In this document: in pieces, positions 20,531-31,409 of the stretch
How positions within the stretch are numbered: position 1 is the stretch's first letter
Layout: each line of letters begins with the position of its first letter
Assembly: GCA_031261005.1 (NCBI GenBank)
Contig: JAISKF010000054.1
Location: forward strand, 1-64,000
Source of the DNA: Enterobacteriaceae bacterium
Lineage (GTDB): Bacteria > Pseudomonadota > Gammaproteobacteria > Enterobacterales > Enterobacteriaceae
Direction of reading: 5' to 3'
DNA: 64,000 bases
Notes under the pieces: model-generated
The model's database searches: none
Seen by the model: the letters and a program-made list of their open reading frames with translations, nothing else
What the model was told of the DNA's origin: nothing
Position numbers and translations under genes: made by a program

Positions 20531-21700
20531 TTATTGCCCATCTAATCCGCGGATAGGTTTCACCGTTGACCATGACTTACATGATGGACAGTGCCAATAA
20601 AGCGAGTTGGCAGTTAAACCGCATTTTTCGCAGCGATAGCGCGGTTTAGTGCGAATTTGTTCACCTACCATTTCACGCAAAATCAATAAACTCTCTTTCG
20701 CGCGCCCCTCTTCGGCTTCCGATAGCTGGTAATCCATCAGCCGATGAAATCCCCTCATAGTCGGGTGCGATTGTAACTGACGGTTAATATAAAGTTGTGC
20801 GGCATCGCGCCCTTTTCTGAGTTCCAGCATATCTGCCAGCATGAGTTCTGCCGCCGAACCTGTATTTTCTGCTACGCAACGTTTTAAATACCCAACCCAT
20901 TGATCTGGTTGATCTAAACGTTGATAGCATTCATGCAGCATTGGTATCGTTTCACTCACGAAGTCTTTATCTTGATCGATAACACGTTCAAGGGCTTCAA
21001 TTGCTTTTATATCATCGCCGCGAGCAATCCAAATTCTGCCAACCATTATAGACACTCGCGCACAATTTTTATCCGCTGTAGCAGCTTTTTTTAGCAGCGC
21101 CATCGCTTTATCCAGATCATCTGAACTCATAGATTGCAATGCTAATTCGCAGTAAAAATGCGCGATTTCAATACGAAAATACTCTTTCCCCGCTTTAACT
21201 AACTTATCAGCCACATCAATAGCTTGCAGCCAGTCGCTGGTCGCTTGATGAATGATTAATAATTGTTTTAAAGCAGAGATGCGGAAATCTTGTTCGTCAA
21301 TTAGCTGATTAAACATAGATTCGGCGCGATCATATAAACCGGCAGCCATATAATCCCAGCCTAATTGTTGAGTAGCTAACAGACGTTGTTCAAAAGAGAG
21401 CGAGGCACTTTCAACCAATGATTGGTGAATACGAATCGCGCGATCCACTTCACCACGAGATCGAAATAAGTTACCTAAGGTGAGATGTGCTTCAAAAGCA
21501 TCGCCATCTTCTTTCAGCATATCGACAAAAAGATCGACGGCTTTATCTTGTTGATTAGAAAGCAGGAAGTTTACCCCGTCAACATACCCGCGAGATAATT
21601 TATTGGCTTCCTGCTGACGTTCCTGCTGTACGCCTCGTCGTCCCATATACCAGCCGTATGCGGCAGCAACGGGCAGTAACAGAAACAGCAGTTCAAGCAT
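20531..21700 (-). CDS. lapB: Lipopolysaccharide assembly protein B
   Basis: Membrane-anchored TPR protein (formerly YciM) that controls FtsH-mediated degradation of LpxC and so sets LPS synthesis. 389 aa. One N-terminal transmembrane helix (about 1-18), many TPR-like helices (about 35-330) and a C-terminal rubredoxin-type metal knuckle with Cys357, Cys360, Cys371 and Cys374. Starts 6 nt after lapA. With lpxM also in this window, two steps of lipid A control are present. Confidence 0.95.
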   Translation of the reverse strand: MLELLFLLLPVAAAYGWYMGRRGVQQERQQEANKLSRGYVDGVNFLLSNQQDKAVDLFVDMLKEDGDAFEAHLTLGNLFRSRGEVDRAIRIHQSLVESASLSFEQRLLATQQLGWDYMAAGLYDRAESMFNQLIDEQDFRISALKQLLIIHQATSDWLQAIDVADKLVKAGKEYFRIEIAHFYCELALQSMSSDDLDKAMALLKKAATADKNCARVSIMVGRIWIARGDDIKAIEALERVIDQDKDFVSETIPMLHECYQRLDQPDQWVGYLKRCVAENTGSAAELMLADMLELRKGRDAAQLYINRQLQSHPTMRGFHRLMDYQLSEAEEGRAKESLLILREMVGEQIRTKPRYRCEKCGLTANSLYWHCPSCKSWSTVKPIRGLDGQ

Positions 21701-21706
21701 ACAGCA

Positions 21707-22036
21707 TTATTCCTTGCTGGATTGCGGCAACGCGATCGGAGGAGCGGCGATCGGTGACGAAGATTCAGTTTGCTGTAGACGCTTAATCTGGCGCTCTGCA
21801 CGACCTAAACGTAAGCGCAATCGTAAATAGAATAATCCGCTGAATAACCAGCCTAATACGAAACCGCCGCCAAACAGCACTGCCAGTAGAGTTGATAACG
21901 CATAATCACCTTTTGCAATTAAGAAATTGAAAGTGACAACTTGTTCATTATGTGCGCCCAACGTTATAGAAATAACCAAAATAACGATGACGATTAATCC
22001 AATTAGTAAATATTTCACAATGCTATCCAACATCAA
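21707..22036 (-). CDS. lapA: Lipopolysaccharide assembly protein A
   Basis: 109-aa inner-membrane protein (formerly YciS), DUF1049 family. Two transmembrane segments (about 5-25 and 43-66) separated by a short loop and followed by a charged helix RLRLRLGRAERQIKRLQQ. Works with LapB in LPS assembly control. First gene of the lapA-lapB pair. The two ATGs at the start (MM) leave a one-residue ambiguity. Confidence 0.92.
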   Translation of the reverse strand: MMLDSIVKYLLIGLIVIVILVISITLGAHNEQVVTFNFLIAKGDYALSTLLAVLFGGGFVLGWLFSGLFYLRLRLRLGRAERQIKRLQQTESSSPIAAPPIALPQSSKE

Positions 22037-22354
22037 GATAAACGAATGAATTATACCAAGAATGCTTTATTAATGATCTGGTTAACTTAGCATTTTTGTT
22101 CGCAGATAGAAAATTAGACTTTAGCAAAACCGCGATCTATTTATACCCAATAGCTTTCAAGATTCAAGTGGACTGTAACTGAGAGCATTCCGAGAACTAA
22201 GTTCATCGAATGAACAAAAGCAGCCAGCAACCCTGCAACTTGAAAAATAACGGATATATATCACATAGTGTTACCGTAGTGACTTCTGTTACAAGCGAAT
22301 AATACTATCACAAAATTTAGTGTAGCTGAGGAGATAGTTCGAACATCATCTTGA
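22037..22354. other. Intergenic region with a palindromic repeat
   Basis: 318 bp between lapA and pgpB. It holds one copy of the palindromic repeat (22143-22258) and a few short AT-rich stretches. The lapA promoter, on the minus strand, must lie here. No open frame. Confidence 0.6.
22143..22258. repeat. Palindromic interspersed repeat, copy A (about 116 bp)
   Basis: Ends ATACCCAATAGCTTTCAAG and CTTGAAAAATAACGGATAT are imperfect inverted repeats around a less conserved middle. The same layout is seen at 30429-30554. Resembles the ATACCC-AATA-TTTCAAG-type palindromic elements scattered in several enterobacterial genomes (from memory of such elements, not checked). No coding capacity. Confidence 0.7.
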
Positions 22355-23113
22355 TTAGCTAAATGAAGCTCCGGTGTGATTTTCATTCTCATCTTTAGAG
22401 GGGAAAACCCAACGCTCCGCCGCCCAACACGCTAAACTGGCAAATATGCCGCTTAATAATATCGAAACAATCAAATCTTCCGGCCAGTGCATTCCCAATA
22501 ATAAGCGGCTTCCGGCTACGGTTACTGCCCAGAACATCAGCACCGCAGCACTAAAATAACGGCGGCGAGGTAACAATATTCCCATTCCTAGCAATGCCCA
22601 TGTCGCAGTAAACAGCGTATGCCCTGATGGGAATGAATAACCGGTTTCATGTTTCCAGTGTTTGACCAGCCACGGCGGCACTAGATTCTGTCCATGTAAA
22701 TATTGATCAATGATTCTGGCTCGTGCTTTGCGCGGCTGTAAATAAAATGCCTGTTCGTTGTTGCTTTTATACGCTTTCTCCAGCCACAACACATAAGGAC
22801 GAGGTTCTTCTACCGCATCTTTGATAGCCGATTTCACTATCTGACCGCCAATAATCGCTATTGCCAACACTATCATTAATGCGATAGCACGTTTCAGCGA
22901 TAACGGTACACTCCGAATAAACCATAAAGACAAAACAATACAAGTAAGTATGCCCCACGGCGAGCTGGCTGTTTCCGTTGCCCAAAATAATGGACGGAGC
23001 AAAAAGTTATCTTCATCAGGCGTCCATGACCAATCGCTAAACCACACGGCGATTGGCATCACTAAAAGAATTAACTCACCACAGATAATCCAGCGAAAAG
23101 TGCGATTTACCAT
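22355..23113 (-). CDS. pgpB: Phosphatidylglycerophosphatase B
   Basis: Inner-membrane PAP2-type lipid phosphatase that acts on phosphatidylglycerol phosphate, phosphatidic acid and undecaprenyl diphosphate. 252 aa from ATG at 23113, which matches the E. coli start better than the longer frame to 23182. PAP2 motifs in order: KSAIKDAVEEPRP, SFPSGHT and SRLLLGMHWPED, holding the catalytic His residues. Several hydrophobic helices. Divergent from ribA. Confidence 0.93.
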   Translation of the reverse strand: MVNRTFRWIICGELILLVMPIAVWFSDWSWTPDEDNFLLRPLFWATETASSPWGILTCIVLSLWFIRSVPLSLKRAIALMIVLAIAIIGGQIVKSAIKDAVEEPRPYVLWLEKAYKSNNEQAFYLQPRKARARIIDQYLHGQNLVPPWLVKHWKHETGYSFPSGHTLFTATWALLGMGILLPRRRYFSAAVLMFWAVTVAGSRLLLGMHWPEDLIVSILLSGIFASLACWAAERWVFPSKDENENHTGASFS

Positions 23114-23364
23114 ATTACTTATTGACTCTGATATTCTGTTTGCCGGATATAATCCCATAAAAACAACAAAATTAATAAACATACTCTTCCTCGTCCGCTG
23201 ATTTTTTCTTAGCTATTCAGCAACAAAAGAAGTTTGATTAGATTATACTATTACGCTTTCTCTGACTGACACAGTCACAGACATCAAAATCCCTGATGGA
23301 TAACAGGTTAGTTTTCAGCTTGATTAGGGATATACAACGCAGTAATTGGTTATTGGAGAGTATC

Positions 23365-23955
23365 ATGCAGCTAAAAAGAGTGGCAGAAGCGAAATTACCG
23401 ACAGCGTGGGGCGATTTCCTCATGGTTGGTTTTGAAGAGCTTGCCACAGGACATGACCATGTTGCTTTAGTCTTTGGCGATATTAGCGATGATAAACCGG
23501 TACTGGCTCGTATTCATTCAGAGTGCCTGACCGGTGATGCACTATTTAGTTTACGCTGTGATTGCGGTTTTCAGCTTGAAGCTGCCATGCAGCATATTGC
23601 AGAGGAAGGTCGCGGTATTCTACTTTATCACCGTCAGGAAGGCAGAAATATTGGCTTGATAAATAAGATCCGCGCTTACGCGCTGCAAGACAAAGGTGCA
23701 GATACCGTTGAAGCGAATCACCAGTTAGGTTTTGCTGCCGATGAGCGCGATTTCACCCTTTGTGCCGATATGTTTAAGTTATTGAATGTTAGCTCCATTC
23801 GTCTGCTCACCAACAATCCAAAGAAAGTTGAGATATTGACCGAAGCTGGTATTAATATTGTTGAGCGCGTACCGTTGCAAGTCGGACGCAATCCGAAAAA
23901 TGAAAAATATCTGGATACCAAAGCGGCTAAGATGGGGCATCTGTTTTCTAAATAA
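23365..23955 (+). CDS. ribA: GTP cyclohydrolase II
   Basis: Opens the imidazole ring of GTP to start riboflavin synthesis. 196 aa from the ATG at 23365, which has GGAG upstream; an earlier in-frame start does not match the family. Zinc cysteines at Cys54, Cys65 and Cys67 ([18 protein letters not shown]); GTP-binding region [11 protein letters not shown] and LTNNPKK. Same length as E. coli RibA. In E. coli acnA lies between ribA and cysB; here they are adjacent and convergent. Confidence 0.96.
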   Translation: MQLKRVAEAKLPTAWGDFLMVGFEELATGHDHVALVFGDISDDKPVLARIHSECLTGDALFSLRCDCGFQLEAAMQHIAEEGRGILLYHRQEGRNIGLINKIRAYALQDKGADTVEANHQLGFAADERDFTLCADMFKLLNVSSIRLLTNNPKKVEILTEAGINIVERVPLQVGRNPKNEKYLDTKAAKMGHLFSK

Positions 23956-23986
23956 CGTTTGTCTAAGTCGCAATTTATAGCAAAGA

Positions 23987-24013
23987 AATAGCCCGTTGAA
24001 AAACGGGCTATTT
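23987..24013. terminator. Bidirectional terminator ribA/cysB
   Basis: AAATAGCCCGTT/AACGGGCTATTT 12-bp stem, 3-nt loop region, with T-rich flanks on both strands. Ends both ribA and cysB. Confidence 0.88.
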
Positions 24014-24031
24014 CCAAAAAATTTACAGCAA

Positions 24032-25021
<990 letters not shown>

Positions 25022-25040
25022 TTAACAAGTATCGCGATTT

Positions 25041-25061
25041 TTATACCCGTTATGGGTATAA
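25041..25061. promoter_or_regulatory. Inverted repeat upstream of cysB
   Basis: TTATACCC/GGGTATAA with a 5-nt centre, starting 35 bp upstream of the cysB ATG, in a typical operator position. Which protein binds it is not visible; CysB autorepression is known in enterobacteria, but this sequence is not an obvious CysB site. Confidence 0.45.
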
Positions 25062-25191
25062 ACAAACTTATTTCTATTCAGAAAGTTAATAAATACTCAA
25101 TCACCATTGAGTTTCATTAAATTTGTTATTAAACATCTGAATGTCATAAGCGTCATTCGCATTTGTTGTTACCCATTTAAGGTATAAAAAC

Positions 25192-25228
25192 AAAACGCTC
25201 TATAGTTAAATGACATATAGAGCGTTTT
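25192..25228 (-). terminator. Intrinsic terminator after topA
   Basis: AAAACGCTCTATA/TATAGAGCGTTTT 13-bp stem, 11-nt loop, A-rich upstream arm and T-rich end in both directions, 36 bp past the topA stop. Confidence 0.88.
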
Positions 25229-25264
25229 ATATCAAGTGATAATCAACTTAATCGTTTGCATTCA

Positions 25265-27865
25265 TTATTTCTTCGCCTCAGACCACTTTCCATCAGCATA
25301 AAATGCTGACCAACCGGTTGCTTTCCCATTTTTCTCCGAAGCAACGTACTGCTGTTTTGTCTTACGGCTAAAACGAACCGTGGTTTTATTCCCTTCGGGA
25401 TCTTTAACCGGCGCTTCTGCCAGATAAACTAATTTTTCCGGTAAACGATCTTTAAAACGGCGTAACTCTTCAACCGTCGGCGCTCTGGTTTCACGGGATT
25501 TAGGGAATGTATTCGCCGCTAAAAACAAACCGGCTGCGCCATCGCGTAATACAAAGTAAGCGTCAGATTTTTCACATGGCAATTCCGGTAAAGGGATCGG
25601 ATCTTCTTTCGGCGGCGCAATATCGCCGTTACGCAAGATTTTACGCGTATTCTTACATTCTGGATTAGTACAGCCCATGTACTTACCGAAACGTCCGACT
25701 TTTAAGTGCATTTCAGAACCGCATTTATCACATTCGATCACCGGACCGTCATAACCCTTGATGCGGAATTCACCCTCTTCGATCTCGTAACCGTCACATT
25801 CTGGATTGTTACCGCAGACATGAAGTTTACGTTGATTATCAATTAAATAACTATCCATTGCTGTTCCGCACTTCTTACAGCGATGACGGGCGCGTAATGC
25901 GTTAGTTTCTGCATCATCACCCTCTAATACATTTAAAACTTCTGATTCAGGGATCAAATTAATCGTTTGTTTACAACGCTCTTTCGGTGGTAACGCATAA
26001 CCGGAACAGCCGAGGAATACACCGGTACTGGCGGTGCGAATTCCCATTTTACGACCGCAAGTCGGGCAATCGATCGACGTTAATACGACCTGATTTGGAC
26101 GCATTCCGCCCTCTTCTGGATCAAGTTCCGCCTGTTCAAGCTGCTGATTGAAATGAGCAAAGAAATTATTCAATACGCCTTTCCATGGTGCTTTATTGGT
26201 CGCAACGTTATCCAGATCATTTTCCATACGCGCAGTAAAATCGTAATCCATTAAATCGCGGAAATTCTCTTCCAAACGATCGGTAACAATCTCACCCATT
26301 TTTTCTGCGTAGAAACGGCGGTTTTCGGTATGAACGTAACCGCGATCCTGAATAGTGGAAATAATGGAGGCATAAGTTGACGGACGACCAATACCGCGTT
26401 TTTCCAGCTCTTTAACCAAAGAGGCTTCACTAAAACGCGCAGGCGGTTTAGTAAAATGCTGGCTTGGTAATAGTTGTTCTAACGTGAGTTTTGTACCGAC
26501 TTCAATCATCGGCAAGGTTTTATCTTCATCATTTTTACGCAATGCCGGTAAGACTTTCGTCCAACCATCAAAACGTAAAGTACGACCTTTAGCTTTCAGC
26601 AGGAAATCACCGGCTTTTACGGTTAATGTCGTTGAGTCATATTTGGCTGGCGTCATCTGACAGGACACAAATTGACGCCAGATCAATTGATACAGCCGTT
26701 GAGCATCAGCTTCCATATCTTGCAGTTGTTCAGACAAGGTTTCTACGTTAGAAGGTCGAATCGCTTCATGAGCTTCTTGCGCGTTATCTTTACTACTGTA
26801 CTGATTTGGTTGTGCTGGCAGATATTTCTCGCCGAAATTCTCGCTGATATAACCGCGTACCATATTCAGCGCATCTTGACTCAAATTTGTTGAATCGGTA
26901 CGCATATAGGTAATATGACCCGCTTCATACAAACGCTGCGCCATCATCATCGTTTTCTTCACACCAAAGCCCAAACGGGTACTTGCCGCCTGCTGCAATG
27001 TTGAAGTAATAAATGGCGCGTTTGGTTTGCTGCTAGTTGGTTTGTCTTCGCGCTCTAAAACTTCATATTGTGCTTTTTCCAGCAACGATACCGCCGCATG
27101 GGTTTGATCACGATTAACCGGTTTAAACGCTTTATCTTTGAGATGAGTAACCTGCATTTGCAGTGGTAAATCACTGCCAAAATTTAAATCCGCATGCAGT
27201 TCCCAAAACTCTACTGGAACAAAGGCTTTAATATCACGTTCACGTTCTACAACTAAACGTACTGCCACTGATTGCACGCGACCAGCGGATAAACCACGCG
27301 CGATTTTTTTCCACAATAGCGGCGAAACCATATAGCCCACAACGCGATCCATAAAACGGCGCGCTTGTTGGGCATTAACGCGATCAATATTCAACTCGCC
27401 CGGTTCTTTAAACGCCTGTTGGATCGCATTCTTAGTAATCTCATTAAATACTACGCGGCGATAACGATCGTCGTCACCGCCAATGACTTCCCGCAAGTGC
27501 CATGCAATGGCTTCCCCCTCGCGGTCAAGGTCGGTTGCCAGATAAATGGTGTCGGCTTTCTCCGCCAGCGTTTTCAGCTCCGCGACAACTTTTTCTTTGC
27601 CCGGAAGAATTTCATAGTGAGCAGCCCAATCGTGATACGGGTCGATCCCCATACGATTAACTAACGTTTGTTTGGCATCTTTCTTGACTTTGGTGCCTTT
27701 CGCGGCTTTTTCTTTCGTAGACGCTGAGCTTTTAGCGACCGAACCACTCGTTGGCAAATCCCGGATATGACCGACGCTGGACTTAACCACGTAGTCATTT
27801 CCTAAATATTTATTGATTGTTTTAGCCTTAGCCGGGGACTCCACAATAACGAGCGCTTTACCCAT
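25265..27865 (-). CDS. topA: DNA topoisomerase I
   Basis: Type IA topoisomerase that relaxes negative supercoils. 866 aa versus 865 in E. coli. TOPRIM domain at about 1-145 with Glu9 and TDLDREGEA at 111-119, active-site Tyr320 in [10 protein letters not shown], and three C-terminal four-cysteine zinc motifs (about 599-745: [23 protein letters not shown]) followed by ribbon domains. Single gene with its own terminator. Confidence 0.97.
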   Translation of the reverse strand: MGKALVIVESPAKAKTINKYLGNDYVVKSSVGHIRDLPTSGSVAKSSASTKEKAAKGTKVKKDAKQTLVNRMGIDPYHDWAAHYEILPGKEKVVAELKTLAEKADTIYLATDLDREGEAIAWHLREVIGGDDDRYRRVVFNEITKNAIQQAFKEPGELNIDRVNAQQARRFMDRVVGYMVSPLLWKKIARGLSAGRVQSVAVRLVVERERDIKAFVPVEFWELHADLNFGSDLPLQMQVTHLKDKAFKPVNRDQTHAAVSLLEKAQYEVLEREDKPTSSKPNAPFITSTLQQAASTRLGFGVKKTMMMAQRLYEAGHITYMRTDSTNLSQDALNMVRGYISENFGEKYLPAQPNQYSSKDNAQEAHEAIRPSNVETLSEQLQDMEADAQRLYQLIWRQFVSCQMTPAKYDSTTLTVKAGDFLLKAKGRTLRFDGWTKVLPALRKNDEDKTLPMIEVGTKLTLEQLLPSQHFTKPPARFSEASLVKELEKRGIGRPSTYASIISTIQDRGYVHTENRRFYAEKMGEIVTDRLEENFRDLMDYDFTARMENDLDNVATNKAPWKGVLNNFFAHFNQQLEQAELDPEEGGMRPNQVVLTSIDCPTCGRKMGIRTASTGVFLGCSGYALPPKERCKQTINLIPESEVLNVLEGDDAETNALRARHRCKKCGTAMDSYLIDNQRKLHVCGNNPECDGYEIEEGEFRIKGYDGPVIECDKCGSEMHLKVGRFGKYMGCTNPECKNTRKILRNGDIAPPKEDPIPLPELPCEKSDAYFVLRDGAAGLFLAANTFPKSRETRAPTVEELRRFKDRLPEKLVYLAEAPVKDPEGNKTTVRFSRKTKQQYVASEKNGKATGWSAFYADGKWSEAKK

Positions 27866-28349
27866 GATGTTATTTACCTAAATTAGACCTTCTTGAATGA
27901 AATTCGAGATTTCAGCCGGTGATAAAAAGTACCAACTGATAGTAAAAAGCATGTCTGCTGTATGTCAGCTATATTGTAGCGGAAATATAAAATATCAATT
28001 TTTGAAATTTCATATCCATTAAAATCAATCAATTAAAGCTAATCATAGCCGGTCAATACTGACAAACAGACACTCCGCTTCTACATCTGAAAGCCCATAA
28101 CTCTACCTGATAAAAAGCGCTACGCAACAAAATTAGCTCGCAGAGTGGTTTTTTATCACTGCCGTTCCCTCTGATCTGATTAGAAAAAAACGCTTTTGTT
28201 TGAAGCCTAACCGCTATATCTAAGCACTTCGCGCATTGCTCCCGCAGAGATAGATGACTAAACTAGCGCATCTGGTCAATTTTATTCAATACGCGTTACA
28301 TTGCGGTGACTAAATCACCTGATGTGTAACGAGTATATCGGAGCAAAAC
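27866..28349. other. Intergenic topA/yciN with structured yciN leader
   Basis: 484 bp between divergent topA and yciN. Near the yciN end a nested hairpin is visible: CGTTACA at 28294-28300 pairs with TGTAACG at 28325-28331 and, inside, GGTGA pairs with TCACC. No open frame with a ribosome binding site was found in the remainder, which must contain the topA promoters. Confidence 0.5.
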
Positions 28350-28601
28350 ATGCGTAATGAAACATTACCTATTTCCCGTCAGGCTTTGCTGGAAGAAGCT
28401 AACCAAATTATTCATAACCACGATGACTATATTCATGGCATTGAAGCCACTTCCGTCGAGCAAAAAGGTGACGTGCTGGTTTTCCGCGGTGAGTTTTTCC
28501 TGAATGAAGACGGATTGCCGACACCAAAAACAACGGCAGTGTTTAATATGTTTAAGCATCTTGCCTATGTTTTATCGGCTAAATACCATTTGGAAGATTA
28601 A
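28350..28601 (+). CDS. yciN: YciN family protein
   Basis: 83 aa, the length of E. coli YciN, a conserved small protein of unknown function. Conserved parts: [15 protein letters not shown] near the start, [20 protein letters not shown] and [15 protein letters not shown] at the end. Preceded by GGAG 7 nt before the ATG. Divergent from topA, as in E. coli. Soluble and acidic; no membrane segment. Confidence 0.9.
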   Translation: MRNETLPISRQALLEEANQIIHNHDDYIHGIEATSVEQKGDVLVFRGEFFLNEDGLPTPKTTAVFNMFKHLAYVLSAKYHLED

Positions 28602-28658
28602 ACGGGATAAGATAAATAGCAGAGCAGTTATTTTTCTCTTCTATTTATATAAGCTAAA

Positions 28659-28696
28659 ACGCCAGCGCCCTGATTATAAGATCAGCGCGTTGGCGT
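28659..28696 (+). terminator. Long hairpin after yciN
   Basis: ACGCCAGCGC-CTGAT arm pairs with ATCAG-CGCGTTGGCGT across a 6-nt loop, about 16 bp with minor bulges. Only a weak T-rich tail. Confidence 0.6.
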
Positions 28697-28733
28697 CATT
28701 AACTTGTTAAAACAATAAATTAACATTAATGTT

Positions 28734-28770
28734 TGGAAATTATCGTAAAAATATAACTTCTTATCCGAAG
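28734..28770 (+). repeat. Modular repeat family B, tail-only copy
   Basis: GAAATTATCGTAAAAATATA then ACTTCTTATCCGAAG; identical modules occur at 45211-45240 and 50321-50380. The GGGCG hairpin module is missing here. One TTATCCGA octamer. Confidence 0.7.
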
Positions 28771-28776
28771 TGCAGA

Positions 28777-29493
28777 TTACTTAGCTTCAGCGAGATCTTT
28801 TGGTACGCCATTCTGAATATTGTTCCAGATCGCCCCGCTCGCTTTACCATAGTGACGAACGCATTCCATCACTTGATCCGGCATCTTTTCCTGGCAAATA
28901 TCAGATAACTTACGATAGAAATTAAGCGCTAACTGCCGCGCTTCAGGATCAGCGAAATAATAACGACCAACGCGCATATACAGCCCTTTTATCCCATTAA
29001 AGATCAAGCCATAAATAGGATTACCGGACGCAAAAGCTAAACCGCGAAAAATGTTGTAATCCAGCTCAGTGAAGGTTTCTGGATTCTCTTCACAATTTTC
29101 CGCTTGCGCTAAAACTTCCCGTGCTTTTTCTGGATTCTGACGCACAGCAAGCCGAATAAAAATTGAGGCAACATTGGTTCTGACCGCTAATAAATTTTCA
29201 ATAAGCTGCGGAACGTGATCATGATCTAAGCGTGCTAACGTTTCTAGCAAACTTAAACTGGACGTTTCCCAGAAATTATTTACTTTCGTAGATTTCCCGT
29301 GTTGGATAGTTAGCCAGCCATCGCGAGCCAAACGCTGCAATACTTCACGTAAAGTTGTACGAGTTACACCAATAAGCTCAGATAACTCACGTTCTGCGGG
29401 AAGGATTGTGCCGGGAGGAAAACGATTATTCCAAATACTTTCTATAAGATATTCTTCCGCAAATCCTGCTGGGCTTTGAGCCTTGATCACCAT
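28777..29493 (-). CDS. fadR: Fatty-acid metabolism regulator FadR
   Basis: GntR-family regulator: represses beta-oxidation genes and activates fabA/fabB until long-chain acyl-CoA binds. 238 aa from ATG at 29493 ([11 protein letters not shown]), the E. coli start; an earlier frame to 29607 is not supported. Winged helix at about 9-75 with [22 protein letters not shown]; all-helical acyl-CoA domain follows. In E. coli nhaB is next to fadR towards dsbB; it is absent here. A FadR-like operator lies upstream at 29556-29572. Confidence 0.95.
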   Translation of the reverse strand: MVIKAQSPAGFAEEYLIESIWNNRFPPGTILPAERELSELIGVTRTTLREVLQRLARDGWLTIQHGKSTKVNNFWETSSLSLLETLARLDHDHVPQLIENLLAVRTNVASIFIRLAVRQNPEKAREVLAQAENCEENPETFTELDYNIFRGLAFASGNPIYGLIFNGIKGLYMRVGRYYFADPEARQLALNFYRKLSDICQEKMPDQVMECVRHYGKASGAIWNNIQNGVPKDLAEAK

Positions 29494-29555
29494 ATCTGCG
29501 CCTTTATCATCATAAACATGTTGTATTATGTAGGGTATTTTATTAAAAATAATTG

Positions 29556-29572
29556 ACTTTATCATACCAGAA
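29556..29572 (-). promoter_or_regulatory. FadR-like operator upstream of fadR
   Basis: Read on the minus strand the 17 bp are TTCTGGTATGATAAAGT. The central CTGGTATGAT is like the E. coli fadD operator as I remember it (AGCTGGTATGATGAGTT). Position 63-79 bp upstream of the fadR ATG would suit autorepression. One site judged by eye; could be chance. Confidence 0.4.
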
Positions 29573-29814
29573 GCACCTAGTAGGATATAGCACCAAACAC
29601 GCTTCATTAGGATAAACTGTGGATTAAGTTACAGAAATAGCCTCATTTTTACGTAATAAATCTTCTGTTGTATGTTTTACAAACAATTTATTACATGAAT
29701 TTTCTACTTAATATCTCAATTCTTAAACATAGAAAGATGGCATCACGATAAAACTAGTTTAAACTAGGCGCAATTGGCGATTATGGATAGATATTAAAGT
29801 AAGTGAATTTAACT
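29573..29814. other. Remainder of fadR/dsbB divergent region
   Basis: Together with 29494-29572 this forms a 321-bp divergent gap. AT-rich, no hairpin or open frame of note. It should carry both promoters. Confidence 0.4.
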
Positions 29815-30354
29815 ATGTTATATTTTTTGAGTAGATGTTCTAAGGGAAGAGGTGCTTGGTTATTACTGGCTCTGAGTGTCATTGTATTCGAGCTGGTTGC
29901 CTTATATTTCCAACATTTCATGATGCTAAAACCTTGCGTTCTCTGCATTTATGAACGTTGTGCATTATTTGGTATTCTTGCCGCCGCATTGATCGGTATG
30001 ATTTCACCTTATACTGCTATCTTACGCTATTTAGCCATTTTAGTTTGGTTATACAGTGCAATTGAAGGTACGTTGCTGACATGGAAACATACTATGCTCC
30101 AGCTTCACCCTTCTCCAGCGACTAGTTGTGATATTTTTGTCAACTTTCCGTCTTGGTTACCGCTAGATAAATGGTTGCCATCAGTATTTGTTGCTAGCGG
30201 TGACTGCTCAGAAAAACAGTGGTCATTTTTATCACTTGAAATGCCGCAATGGTTACTGGCTATTTTTGCTGTCTATCTGTTGATTGTGTTTTTAGTCGTT
30301 ATCGCTCAATTCATTAAACCAAAAAGACGTTTTTTCTATAACAATCCATTGTGA
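29815..30354 (+). CDS. dsbB: Disulfide bond formation protein B
   Basis: Inner-membrane protein that re-oxidises periplasmic DsbA and passes electrons to quinone. 179 aa. Four transmembrane helices; first redox pair Cys41-Cys44 (KPCVLC) and second pair Cys105 and Cys131 in the periplasmic loop (ATSCD, SGDCSE), the numbering close to E. coli. The ATG at 29815 matches the E. coli start; a GTG at 29803 is a possible longer start, and neither has a strong ribosome binding site. Confidence 0.95.
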   Translation: MLYFLSRCSKGRGAWLLLALSVIVFELVALYFQHFMMLKPCVLCIYERCALFGILAAALIGMISPYTAILRYLAILVWLYSAIEGTLLTWKHTMLQLHPSPATSCDIFVNFPSWLPLDKWLPSVFVASGDCSEKQWSFLSLEMPQWLLAIFAVYLLIVFLVVIAQFIKPKRRFFYNNPL

Positions 30355-30378
30355 TAGTTTATTTGTTATCTAAAGAAT

Positions 30379-30411
30379 AAAACGGCATGTAAATATAACG
30401 TGCCGTTTTTT
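30379..30411 (+). terminator. Intrinsic terminator after dsbB
   Basis: AAAACGGCA/TGCCGTTTTTT stem with loop region, T-run, 24 bp past dsbB. Confidence 0.85.
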
Positions 30412-30428
30412 ATAATAATTGGTCAAAT

Positions 30429-30554
30429 ATATTCACCACCTTTCAAATTGCCACGGTGCAGGTTGCCCGCAAGCCCCTTAATCACAGCTCATAAAGACGT
30501 TTCTTGGCTATCAATGCAGCGCCTTGCCTGCATCTTGAAAGATAGTGAGGATAC
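30429..30554. repeat. Palindromic interspersed repeat, copy B (about 126 bp)
   Basis: Left end TATTCACCACCTTTCAAATTGC is an imperfect inverted repeat of the right end GCATCTTGAAAGATAGTGAG-GATA, like copy A at 22143-22258. The interior differs from copy A, suggesting that only the ends are conserved. Confidence 0.65.
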
Positions 30555-30717
30555 AATAATCATTAATAAGCACTAAAATATTAACCAATATAAATTATTA
30601 TCAATATCATAAATAAAACTGAACTATTTAATAACTCAATCGCAGATTATTAGTATCAGTGAAAAAATTCATATTTATATTATTATTCGCTTGTCGATAT
30701 GATAATTATATGCAATT
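30555..30717. other. AT-rich gap between dsbB and ycgN
   Basis: Very AT-rich stretch without open frame. A promoter for the candidate RNA at 30718-30816 would have to lie here; TATGAT near 30697-30702 is a possible -10. Confidence 0.35.
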
Positions 30718-30816
30718 GTAAGTTGTGAGGCGTTTACAACTTCACGACTTATTTATTACTACAACAAAATTATTATATATCCAAGATGATTACCCCTGCT
30801 CGCAGGGGTACTTTTT
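30718..30816 (+). ncRNA. Candidate small RNA ending in an orphan terminator
   Basis: Two tandem hairpins on the plus strand: AAGTTGT/ACAACTT (30720-30742, extendable with G-U pairs) and TACCCCTG-CTCG-CAGGGGTA (30791-30810) followed by CTTTTT. The second is a textbook intrinsic terminator, yet no plus-strand gene lies upstream after the dsbB terminator at 30379-30411, and the T-run is on the wrong side to serve ycgN. Could instead be a back-up dsbB terminator. No known sRNA was recognised. Confidence 0.35.
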
Positions 30817-30840
30817 ATATAGTTACTATATAAATAAACT

Positions 30841-31287
30841 CTATCTTGCCCAGTCCGGTTTATTCAGAATGTGATCCTGCCAGTCAATCACTTCACTTTC
30901 CGGTACAGCAATGTGACGCACCGAGATTCTGGCAGCGTGCATTGCTGATTTTGAACCAGTTAATAGCGGATGCCATTGCGGTAACGGTTCTCCCTCAGCA
31001 ATTAAGCGATAAGCACAAGTTGGAGGCAGCCATTCAAATGTCGGCAGATTATCACGGGTAAGTTTGATGCAATCTTCTTCCAGCTCAAAACGGCGATCAT
31101 AATTGCGGCATTGGCAACTTTTAATATTGAGCTGGTTACAGGCAACATTGGTAAAATAAATTTCATCAGTATCTTCATCGATCAACTTATTCAGACAGCA
31201 TTGACCGCAACCATCACAAAGAGATTCCCACTCGTCATCAGTCATCTCAGGCAACGTTTTTTGCTGCCAGAAAAGGGATTGGCTCAT
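30841..31287 (-). CDS. ycgN: YcgN/UPF0260 family cysteine-cluster protein
   Basis: 148 aa. Belongs to the CxxCxxCC family (zinc or iron-sulfur binding suspected) of unknown function. Cys24, Cys27, Cys30 and Cys31 form CDGCGQCC; further cysteines at 50, 58, 60 and 73. Conserved C-terminus [20 protein letters not shown]. In the same order ycgN-ycgM-ycgL-minC as in E. coli. Confidence 0.9.
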   Translation of the reverse strand: MSQSLFWQQKTLPEMTDDEWESLCDGCGQCCLNKLIDEDTDEIYFTNVACNQLNIKSCQCRNYDRRFELEEDCIKLTRDNLPTFEWLPPTCAYRLIAEGEPLPQWHPLLTGSKSAMHAARISVRHIAVPESEVIDWQDHILNKPDWAR

Positions 31288-31359
31288 AACATTATTCCGT
31301 TTATTTTTAAGAAATTAAGATCAGAATGATTACAAAAAAAGAAGTAATCTAAAAAAGAA

Positions 31360-31387
31360 ACGCCTGTAACTCTCATGCTACAGGCGT
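31360..31387 (-). terminator. Intrinsic terminator after ycgM
   Basis: ACGCCTGTA/TACAGGCGT stem, 9-nt loop, and TTTCTTTTTT on the minus strand. Confidence 0.85.
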
Positions 31388-31409
31388 CTATCTAAACATT
31401 ATGAAAGGA

